Program-made: the position numbers and the translations under genes
The notes under the pieces: generated by a model
Seen by the model: the letters and a program-made list of their open reading frames with translations, nothing else
What the model was told of the DNA's origin: nothing
The model's database searches: none
Shown here: one piece after another, positions 7,266 through 14,036 of the stretch
How positions within the stretch are numbered: position 1 is the stretch's first letter
Layout: every line of letters starts with the position of its first letter
Source of the DNA: JAHEYG01 sp044229775
GTDB lineage: Bacteria; Bacteroidota; Bacteroidia; B-17B0; Aurantibacillaceae
Length of the DNA: 14,036 bases
Direction: 5' to 3'
NCBI GenBank assembly: GCA_044229775.1
Contig: JBGASH010000069.1
Span: 1 to 14,036, forward strand

Positions 7266-9492
7266 ATGAATTGTGCCAGACTACTGTTTTTTAGCCTTTT
7301 ATTTTTAGTCATATCCATAAGGGCCCAACTTCCTGTTGGAAGGGATACTATCACCGTAATTGAGGCCGGTAAAGTGTTAAAATTGGCCTGGGCCGGAGGG
7401 TTAAACTCCTGTATGATTTCGCAGGTAGACCTCGATCTGGATGGCAAAAAGGATATTGTGATCTTTGATAAGGCCAATTATTTTGCTTACGGTGTTTTTA
7501 GATGTTTTCTTAATAAAGGCAATGCCGGACAGATCAACTATGTTTTTGATGGAAAAATGAGCAGCAAATTTCCGGCGGTTCAGCAGTGGGCTTATTTTTA
7601 CGATTATAATAATGATGGCAAAGCTGATCTTTTTACCTATACAGTGGGAGGAATTATGGTCTTTAAAAATACCTCAACAGTTGGTAACTTATCTTTCGTT
7701 CTAAAAAAACCATTACTGTATTCTAAAATTACAGCCAGCGTTTCCTCCAACGTTTATGCCAGTCCTGTTTCTCTACCTGGGTTTTCGGACATTGATAACG
7801 ATGGCGATATGGATATTTTAACTTTCAGTTCAACAGGTTATAAAATAGAATATCACCGTAACGTGAGCGAAAATTACAACATTGATAGTCTTGAATACGT
7901 TTTAGATGAATATACCTGGGGCGATATCAGTGAAAATACCTGTGCTGTAGCGTTAAATCAATTCTCATTGGTAAAACCAACTGATGGTGGCATAAGTCCA
8001 CAACACTCGGGCTCTTGCCTAATGTGCTTCGACCGTGATGGTGACGGCGATAAAGATCTTATATTGGGTGATATTGCTTGTAATGCCATGAGTTATTGCG
8101 AAAATGGCGGAACCATTACCAATGCCCATATTATTGATACCACAAAATTATATCCTAATTATCCCGCTAAGGCCAATACCAACATAATAAAAATGAATAA
8201 TTTTCCGTGTACCTATAATTTTGATGTGGATAACGACGGGAAAAAAGATCTGGTAGCCAGTCCCAATGTTTTGGGTAGCGAAAACTTCACCAGCGTGTGG
8301 TATTACCGAAACGTTTCCAGTACCAATACGGTAGATTTTCAATTTGTAAAAAATAATTTTTTACAGGATGAGATGATCGAGCTGGGCGAAGGTGCTTATC
8401 CGGTTTTATTTGATGTAGATAACGACGGTTTGCTGGATCTGATAGTAGCCAATTCGGGTTATTACATTATCAATACCTTAAAAACAAAAATGGCCTATTA
8501 CCATAATATAGGAACGTTATCACAACCAAGTTTTTCTCTGATCACCCGCGACTACAATAATTTTTCTACCACCGCACCTACCAACACCCTTAGTACCTTG
8601 ATCCCCACCTTTGGTGATATAGACGGCGATGGCGATAATGACATGTTGATTGCTGATTATTATGGAAAAATTCATTGGTCGGAAAATACTGCCGGCAGTG
8701 GCAATCCTTGTAACTTTAGTATTTTTCATTATAACTATTATGGTATTTCTACCATTAATGCTGCACCTTATCCGCAGCTAATTGATGTTGATCGCGATAG
8801 TGATCTTGACCTCATCATAGGTACGCGAAATGGAAAAATAGCATATTACAAAAACATTGGAACTGCGTCGGTGGCTAATTTTACTTTAATAACCAACAGC
8901 TTTGGAAATATAGATGTTACAGGCGATCCTACTTTATACGGTACCGACGGAAGTTGTGCGCCATTTATGTTTGATGTAGCAGGCAGTTATAAATTGTTGT
9001 GCGGCTCAGTTAGCGGAAATATTTTTTATTATGATAATATTGACGGGAACCTGGGCGGAACATTTAATAAACTGGATTCGGTAGTTAATAAATTATACGA
9101 TGGTCCTAACAGCGCGCTGCAATACGTAGATATAAACGGCGATTCCAAACGCGATCTTATATTAGGGAATTACGGCGGTGGTTTAACCTTCTTTTCTTCT
9201 AAGAATACTATTGGTATTAGCGAAATTGAGAATACGATCAGCGATGTTTTAGTTTATCCTAACCCGGCCTACGATCATCTTGAAATAAAAAGTAGCAATA
9301 AATATATTGAAAGAACCGAGGTAACCATGATGGATATGTTTGGTAAAACCATTCTTACACAAAGCGCCACATCTAACGCCCTAACGGTGAGTTGTAGCGG
9401 AATTGCACCTCGGCGTTTATTTATTAAAGATCAATACGTCTTCTTTGGGGAACCGACAGCAGATCATTTTCAAAAAAATAATACTGCAGTAA
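7266..9492 (+). CDS. Secreted FG-GAP/VCBS-repeat protein with T9SS type A domain, frameshifted near 9411
   Basis: The product is a secreted repeat protein, likely a calcium-binding beta-propeller of FG-GAP/VCBS type. The start at 7266 gives a clean signal peptide (1-20, ending IRA before QLPVG). Nine calcium-loop motifs of the form DxDxDGxxD occur, for example DLDLDGKKD (55-63), DYNNDGKAD (113-121), DIDNDGDMD (175-183) and a last DINGDSKRD (622-630). A type A sorting domain begins near residue 659 (VLVYPNP) and continues with VTMMDMFGKTIL and VSCSGIAP. At 9408-9411 (CCTC) the frame breaks: the zero frame runs on into the next gene, but from 9412 the +1 frame reads GVYLLKI, then QQIIFKKIILQ and a TAA at 9490-9492, exactly the expected tail. 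Removing one base gives 741 residues. Either a real indel or a base-calling error is possible. The binding partner and function are unknown. Confidence 0.82.
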
Positions 9493-10937
9493 TGCGGAAA
9501 CCGTTATATATTGTCTTTTTTCCTTTCATTATTGTTTTTTCTTTCTGTAAAAAAGATACAGGTCCCGGCTTTTTTAAAGATTACCCGAACGAAGTAGGTA
9601 ATATTATCATCAACAAATGCGCTACTTCGGGTTGTCATAACGATGCCAGTTATTTGGCTGCCGCCGGTTTAAATCTTAGTACTTGGGAAGATCTTTTTAA
9701 AGGGAGCAATAGCGGTTCATCGGTTATTCCTTATCGCGCCGATTTTTCCTCTTTTTGCTATTTCATCAATACGTTCTCTGAACTCGGTCCGGTTAATTAT
9801 CCAACCATGCCCTATAATGCCAAAGCCTTAAGCAAGGATGAGGTTACCATCATCCAGGATTGGATCAACAACGGGGCGCCCAATAAAGATGGCGTAATTA
9901 AATGGGCCGACAACCCTTCGAGAAAAAAAGTTTATGTTGTTAATCAGGGTTGCGATGTGGTAACGGTTTTTGACAGCGAAACGCAACTGCCTATGCGGTA
10001 TATTACTGTTGGTAATGATCCTAATAAAATTGAGGTACCCCACATTATCAAATTTTCGCCTGATGGGTTGTATTGGTATGTGGTTTTTGTGGCGAATAAT
10101 ATTTTACAAAAATTCAGCTGTGTCGACGACCGCTTGATAAGTACCATTGTTTTAGACCCTACTTCTAACGATTGGAACACGATCATTATTTCAGACGATA
10201 GTAAACGGGCCTATTGCGTGGCCTGGGCCAGCAACGGGCGTGTAGCTTCGGTTGATCTTGAGAAAATGAAAGTGATCCAGAAATTAGCGCTTGCTCCTTT
10301 TCCACATGGGGTAGCATTAAATGGCTCTCAAGATACCTTATACATCACTGGGCAAACCGGAAATTTTATTTTTAAACTGGATACCGGTTTTAATATTTCT
10401 CCACAAATAAGTATTCAGCCCGGGTTTTTACCTAATGGCGGAAGTAACTCTTTAAATCCACACGAGCTTCTTTTGTCGCCCGACAAAAGCAAATTTTACA
10501 TTACCTGCGAATGGAGTAACGAGGTTCGTGTTTTTAATATTGCTACCAATTCGGTTGTTGCGGTTATTCCTAATATTTACAATGCAAAAGAAATGGCGAT
10601 CTCTGTTCCTAAAAATAAATTGTATGTAAGTTGCATGGACGATACCACCAGTTTTGCCAACCAGCATGGTTGTATTGCCGAAATTGACCTGACCACCTAC
10701 GCGGTTCAAAAAATAAAAGTGGGCTTTATGCCCCACGGACTTGGTATTGATGAGAATAAGAATTTGTTATATGTTGCCAGTCGCAATATTTACTCAAATG
10801 GTCCTGCTCCGCATCACACCTCTGTTTGTGGCGGACGAAACGGATTTATAAATTACATTGACCTCAACACCTTATCAGTATTGAGTAAACGCACCGAAAT
10901 AGCGGCCGACCCTTATAGTGTTGGCATAAGAAAATAA
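9492..10937 (+). CDS. Lipoprotein with cytochrome c-like domain (CX4CH) and YVTN/YncE-type beta-propeller
   Basis: This is a predicted 481-residue periplasmic or outer-membrane lipoprotein. The start ATG overlaps the restored stop of the FG-GAP gene (TAATG, 1 base shared) and begins a signal peptide MRKPLYIVFF... ending FSFC (Cys19) followed by KKD; Phe at -1 is an unusual lipobox residue. A cytochrome c-like domain spans about 30-135: C-ATSG-CH (Cys43, Cys48, His49) has four residues between the cysteines instead of two, Met106 in PTMPY is a candidate distal ligand, and KALSKDEVTIIQDWINNGAP (111-130) looks like the C-terminal helix of small cytochromes c. From about 145 to the end, repeats such as KKVYVVNQGCDVVTVFDSET, KFYITCEWSNEVRVFN and NLLYVASRN indicate a seven-bladed YVTN propeller. 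Haem binding is inferred, not shown. In the raw sequence it is fused to the gene before it by the frameshift. Confidence 0.82.
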   Translation: MRKPLYIVFFPFIIVFSFCKKDTGPGFFKDYPNEVGNIIINKCATSGCHNDASYLAAAGLNLSTWEDLFKGSNSGSSVIPYRADFSSFCYFINTFSELGPVNYPTMPYNAKALSKDEVTIIQDWINNGAPNKDGVIKWADNPSRKKVYVVNQGCDVVTVFDSETQLPMRYITVGNDPNKIEVPHIIKFSPDGLYWYVVFVANNILQKFSCVDDRLISTIVLDPTSNDWNTIIISDDSKRAYCVAWASNGRVASVDLEKMKVIQKLALAPFPHGVALNGSQDTLYITGQTGNFIFKLDTGFNISPQISIQPGFLPNGGSNSLNPHELLLSPDKSKFYITCEWSNEVRVFNIATNSVVAVIPNIYNAKEMAISVPKNKLYVSCMDDTTSFANQHGCIAEIDLTTYAVQKIKVGFMPHGLGIDENKNLLYVASRNIYSNGPAPHHTSVCGGRNGFINYIDLNTLSVLSKRTEIAADPYSVGIRK

Positions 10938-10939
10938 TT

Positions 10940-11359
10940 TTGATTAACGATCTTATAAAAGACAAAGCCATTCTGCTTTTTGATGGAAACTGCGGTTTAT
11001 GTAACCGAAGTGTAAAACTGATTTTGCGAAAAGAAAAAAATCATGATCTCTTCTTTTGCGCTTTGCAGAGCGATATAGGAAAAGAAATTTTAAAGCATTT
11101 TGAATTGGAAGATAATGCCGATACAATGGTACTTATAAAGAACGGTAAGGCTTATTTACGATCGGGAGCGGCTTTAAGAGTTACCGGTTATATGAAAGGC
11201 TTATGGCCCTTAATGATGGGGTTTTTAATTATACCGGCCTTTTTAAGAAATGATGTTTACGATTACGTGGCCGCTCAGCGCATCACCTGGTATGGAACCG
11301 CCGACTATTGCGAAATGATGACGCCGGAATTAAGGCACCGCTTTTTGGGTGGGGTATAA
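10940..11359 (+). CDS. DCC-family (DUF393, YuxK-like) protein
   Basis: This 139-residue protein belongs to the DCC family, predicted thiol-disulfide oxidoreductase-like proteins named for the conserved Asp-Cys-Cys near the N-terminus. Here the motif is ILLFDGNCGLC (11-21) with Asp15, Cys18 and Cys21. Later parts fit as well: 'DTMVLIKNGKAYLRSGAAL' about residue 61-79, a hydrophobic stretch WPLMMGFLIIPAFLR (89-103), and VYDYVAAQR. No signal peptide is seen, so it is probably cytoplasmic. The start is a TTG at 10940, two bases after the stop of the cytochrome/propeller gene; the next Met is residue 63, inside the domain, so TTG (or ATT just after) must be used. The tight spacing suggests one transcript with the gene before it. 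The biochemical role of the family is not established. Confidence 0.88.
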   Translation: MINDLIKDKAILLFDGNCGLCNRSVKLILRKEKNHDLFFCALQSDIGKEILKHFELEDNADTMVLIKNGKAYLRSGAALRVTGYMKGLWPLMMGFLIIPAFLRNDVYDYVAAQRITWYGTADYCEMMTPELRHRFLGGV

Positions 11360-11445
11360 ACACAAACACTCCAGTTAACCTACCAAGGGTAACATCATTA
11401 ACAACCCAATTGATCATTTTCTTTTTTTTGTTAATCATTTTTTGC

Positions 11446-11453
11446 TACTTTAT
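11446..11453 (+). promoter_or_regulatory. Possible -7 box before the YceI pseudogene
   Basis: TACTTTAT lies 13 nt before the ATG at 11467 and resembles TAnnTTTG with the final G position off. A TTTTTTTTG run ends 15 nt upstream, a bit close for a -33 box. It may be a relic of the promoter of the decayed gene. The rest of the 107-bp spacer 11360-11466 shows nothing. Confidence 0.2.
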
Positions 11454-11466
11454 TTAAGATTTAATC

Positions 11467-12010
11467 ATGCTATCGAGAAACTGCATTCTTATTTTGGCCG
11501 TCGGCTTCGTTTGTGCTTCTCCTACCCGGAAAAGTACCGGTAGGTATACTTTTAAAAAGGCTTGAAATCTTTTGTTTCAAAAGCCAATCACGAAAAGATC
11601 TCTGCAAAATCCACCGAGCTAAAAGACACTATGGATATCCACAAGCACACCTTTCATTTTAAAAGACCTATTTGCTCGTTTGAAGGTTTTTTGAACAGCA
11701 AAAAAAAAAGCATTATTGCGAAAATATGTTGAAGAGGCAAAATACCCTACAGCTTCTACTAAAGAAAAAATCGTTGACGATGCCAATCTTTCAGTTAACG
11801 GCACCTATGGCCTAAGAGCTAAAGGGATCTTTTCACTTCATGGAGTTTTTTATTAACGGTAATGTTACCTCCAAAGACGGCCATGTTATCATAGAGGCTA
11901 AATTCATACTCACTTTGGCCGATTACAACATGAAACTTTCAAAAATGAATACGCTTGTTATTTCCAAGAATGTGAATGTGGATACCAAAATAGAAATGAT
12001 CCATGGATAA
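11467..12010 (+). pseudogene. Decayed YceI-family protein gene (multiple frameshifts)
   Basis: No single frame spans this region, but pieces in three frames together read like a YceI-family lipid-binding protein. Frame starting at 11467 gives a signal-peptide-like MLSRNCILILAVGFVCAS and stops at TGA 11563-11565. A second frame (about 11560-11705) gives SFVSKANHEKISAKS and HFKRPICSFEGFLNSKKK. A short third frame gives KHYCE (11708-11722). The first frame resumes with KYVEEAKYPTAS, LSVNGTYGLRAKGIFSLHG (11722-11847), and the final frame gives NGNVTSKDGHVIIEAKF, LADYNMKL, ending with TAA 12008-12010. The breaks lie at TTTAAAAAGG, an A10 run (11700-11709), GAAAATA and a T6 run (11846-11851). Intact family members are secreted proteins of about 180 residues that bind isoprenoid or other lipids in a barrel. 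The gene is probably dead, unless the indels are base-calling errors. Confidence 0.75.
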
Positions 12011-12059
12011 TTTCTTTCTTCTTATCAATAAAAAATAATTGCTCCCGAAATTAAAATTC

Positions 12060-12992
12060 TTAATTCTTAACTCTCTTTATCTGCTCTTCCATCAGCTTTA
12101 TCCCTTCTTCAAAACTGTGTGGGTTGTATCCTAAAACCTTACGGGCTTTGTCAATGATAAATCCGGTTTTAGGGGGACGTTTGGCAGGTTGCTTAATGTC
12201 GGCCGACTTAGAAGGTTTTATCAATGTTTTATCGAGGTGATAATAATCTGCAACTCGTTGAGCTAATTCTAAAATACTTAAAAAATCTTTTCCTGAAATA
12301 TTAAAGACGCCTTCTGCCCTTTTCTTCGTTATTAAAATGCAGCCATCGGCCAGATCTTCGGCCAAAGTTGGCGTACGGAATTGATCATCTACCACATTAA
12401 TGGTTTTACCACCCTCTAAATTTTGTTTAACCCACAATACAATATTACTACGGCTCATGTTATCCACAATGCCATATACCAAAACCGTGCGGGCCATGGC
12501 CCATTTTAATTTACTTGCTCTTACAATGCGTTCGGCCGCTAATTTTGTTTCGGCATAATAACTCAATGGATTTGGCTCTTCCTCTTCGGTAAGCGGTCCG
12601 TGGGTTCCGTCAAAAATAAAATCGGTGCTTAAATGCAAAAAGAAGGGGTCGTAATTTTTATTCTTTTCTTTTAGATGTTCTAACACTTCAACCTGATACT
12701 CCACCGAAGTGGCATTCATCAATAAAGCATTTTCTTTATCGGTCTCGCAGGCATCCACGTTGGTCATGGCCGCTGTATTAATGATCGCATCCGGTAGATG
12801 CTTTTCAAAAACCGCCTGAACATTTTCTCTATTGGTTATATCCAACGACTCGTAAACATAACCACTTTTATCAACCAAACGGTTTTCGCCACGAGCGGTA
12901 GCAATTAAAGTAACGTCTTTATCTTGCTTTAATTTATAAACCAATTTTTGACCTAGTAAACCATTAGAACCGGTTATAAGAATTTTTTGCAT
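12060..12992 (-). CDS. RmlD-like NAD(P)-dependent SDR reductase (dTDP-4-dehydrorhamnose reductase-like)
   Basis: This 310-residue cytoplasmic protein is an extended short-chain dehydrogenase with the RmlD substrate-binding fold. The Rossmann motif is ILITGSNGLLGQ with G8, G11 and G14. It continues with LDITNRENV (50-58), PDAIINTAAMTNVDACE (67-83), LSTDFIFDG (121-129) and the catalytic pair Tyr146 and Lys150 in SYYAETKLAAE (144-154). Later parts include ARTVLVYG and a region close to VVDDQFRTPTLAEDLADG, which is typical of RmlD relatives. RmlD itself makes dTDP-L-rhamnose, but this protein is not next to other rml genes here, so the exact substrate is open. The ATG at 12992 is well placed. It follows a T9SS cargo gene by 13 nt, probably in one transcript, and converges on the YceI pseudogene. 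Confidence 0.87.
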   Translation of the reverse strand: MQKILITGSNGLLGQKLVYKLKQDKDVTLIATARGENRLVDKSGYVYESLDITNRENVQAVFEKHLPDAIINTAAMTNVDACETDKENALLMNATSVEYQVEVLEHLKEKNKNYDPFFLHLSTDFIFDGTHGPLTEEEEPNPLSYYAETKLAAERIVRASKLKWAMARTVLVYGIVDNMSRSNIVLWVKQNLEGGKTINVVDDQFRTPTLAEDLADGCILITKKRAEGVFNISGKDFLSILELAQRVADYYHLDKTLIKPSKSADIKQPAKRPPKTGFIIDKARKVLGYNPHSFEEGIKLMEEQIKRVKN

Positions 12993-13005
12993 AGGCTCGG
13001 GTTGT

Positions 13006-14036
13006 TTATCGGGAAATAATTAATTTTTGCGGCTTGGTAAATACGTTGGCATTTTCTATTCCGATAAAATATATGCCGCTGCTCAGATCCGTTAATGAAA
13101 GTGTGATAATAGATTCGTTGATCCCTTTTTGCAAAACTACTTTTCCCATATTATCATAAACAACAACACGTGTGGTTTTATCCGTATTTCCCTGCCACTC
13201 TATATTCAAATTATTTTGGGCGGGATTTGGAGAAATATTCAACAAACTATTTTCTTCTTTATTATAAACAACAATACCCGATTGCGCGCAGGTTGGTGCA
13301 ATGGTAGCTGTTTGTCCGCAGGCCCACTGACTATATGGCAAAGTGTTTGCCGTACTCCAGGCCTGGAAAGCCGTCATCTTTTGACCAATGGTAGCCCAGG
13401 TAATTTTGTTCAACATGCCATTTACCGAATCTACTATTGTGGTAAGTTTTTGGCGGAAACCGGCGCTTTGAAAATGTTTAAAGTTTATCATCAACGTAGC
13501 ACAATAAAATTTATTGGCAGGATAAGTACCGTTGGCGATCTTGGTGGCATTTGCCCTTATGTCTTTGATGATCCAATTAACGTTTGTAGTAGTGTCGTAC
13601 AACACCCAGGCACAACCGTTCCCTTCTATGTATAAATTTTGAGCCGGATCGTGACAATAAAAATTGATAGAGTCGGTATTGCCTCTTGGTTTCCAAATAC
13701 CGTAATTGTTGGCGTCGTGTGTATGCGGTGGTGTACTTCCAGATCCCCACAAAATATCCGCCTTCCAGGGTTTTCCATATTTTGTTCCCGTAATAGTGGT
13801 AGTATATACACTCCAATCTTGCGACGAATACGGATAGTAAATAAATCCGCCAACGGTTTTACTCGATTTAGCGCCTGTAGAATCGATCATATGCGCCACA
13901 TCCGACATGTTTAAAGTATAAATAGGTGCAGTTGTTTTATACCGAGGATCAATTTCCACTACAGTGCCACCGCTTCCGCCACCTAACATATAACAATATT
14001 CTAAAATATCATTAGGATTGGAGGCCGCACTTTGAT
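13006..14036 (-). CDS. Secreted protein with T9SS type A sorting domain, 5' partial
   Basis: The frame stays open past the Met at 13989 to the end of the window, reading NPNDILEYCYMLGGGSGG, so the true start lies beyond 14036; about 343 residues are visible. I do not recognise the main domain (about 1-260), which is rich in Trp, Tyr, Thr and Asn and contains YPYSSQDWSVYTTTITG, SGSTPPHTHDANNYGIW and INFYCHDPAQNLYIEGNG. These read like an extracellular, beta-rich protein, perhaps acting on or binding a polymer, but that is a guess. The last 80 residues are a type A sorting domain: LNISPNPAQNNLNIEW, RVVVYDNMGKVVLQKG, LSLTDLSSGIYFIGIE and KPQKLIISR. The RmlD-like gene follows 13 nt downstream. 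Confidence 0.85.
   Translation of the reverse strand, partial: QSAASNPNDILEYCYMLGGGSGGTVVEIDPRYKTTAPIYTLNMSDVAHMIDSTGAKSSKTVGGFIYYPYSSQDWSVYTTTITGTKYGKPWKADILWGSGSTPPHTHDANNYGIWKPRGNTDSINFYCHDPAQNLYIEGNGCAWVLYDTTTNVNWIIKDIRANATKIANGTYPANKFYCATLMINFKHFQSAGFRQKLTTIVDSVNGMLNKITWATIGQKMTAFQAWSTANTLPYSQWACGQTATIAPTCAQSGIVVYNKEENSLLNISPNPAQNNLNIEWQGNTDKTTRVVVYDNMGKVVLQKGINESIITLSLTDLSSGIYFIGIENANVFTKPQKLIISR

Noticed and set aside
9408..9414. Programmed ribosomal frameshifting at CCTCGGC
   Set aside because: No slippery heptamer, no obvious stimulatory hairpin, and no functional reason for a sorting domain to need recoding; an indel is simpler.
7185..10937. One 1250-residue FG-GAP/cytochrome/propeller fusion protein
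   Set aside because: The joint lies at a frameshift; the +1 frame restores a standard T9SS tail and a stop that overlaps the next start, and a lipoprotein signal peptide begins at 9492. The extra 27 codons before 7266 precede a clear signal peptide and a -7 box.
11382..11398. Possible hairpin terminator after the DCC gene (GTTAACCT/AGGGTAAC)
   Set aside because: The arms do not pair fully, the spacing is small and no T-run follows closely.
11619..11804. Minus-strand 61-codon open frame in the 11360-12059 region
   Set aside because: It is antisense to the YceI pseudogene remains, which explain the region better.

Overview
The window looks like a piece of a Bacteroidota (class Bacteroidia) chromosome of moderate to low G+C. 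The evidence is the three cargo proteins with type IX secretion (T9SS) C-terminal domains (two of type A, one of type B), lipoproteins with the 'SCKKD'-style start common in this phylum, start sites without clear Shine-Dalgarno sequences, and a few TAnnTTTG-like -7 promoter boxes. I cannot name a genus.

Left part (1-4950, + strand): the 3' part of a polysaccharide flippase (Wzx/MATE-like), then dUTPase (dut), phosphoglycerate kinase (pgk), a tiny cysteine-containing lipoprotein, the MEP-pathway enzyme IspF, and an integral-membrane GT87-type glycosyltransferase. These are mostly housekeeping and envelope genes. A palindromic repeat-like element sits between pgk and the small lipoprotein gene, and an imperfect octamer array sits between dut and pgk.

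Middle part (4934-11359): a large minus-strand PKD-repeat protein with a type B T9SS domain converges on the glycosyltransferase gene with a 17-bp overlap of the 3' ends. Divergent from it runs a plus-strand set: a secreted FG-GAP/VCBS-repeat protein with a type A T9SS domain, a lipoprotein joining a cytochrome c-like domain (unusual CX4CH motif) to a YVTN-type beta-propeller, and a DCC-family (DUF393) protein. The first two are fused into one open frame (up to 1250 codons) by a +1 frameshift near 9411. Reading the +1 frame restores a standard T9SS tail and a TAATG stop/start overlap with the cytochrome gene.

Right part (11360-14036): a decayed YceI-family gene with at least four frame breaks, then two minus-strand genes 13 nt apart: an RmlD-like SDR reductase and, upstream of it, another type A T9SS cargo protein whose 5' end runs off the window.

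I found no rRNA, tRNA, CRISPR array, phage or transposase. The observations most worth checking are the hidden frameshift with its false gene fusion, the CX4CH cytochrome/propeller lipoprotein, the YceI pseudogene and the palindromic element.
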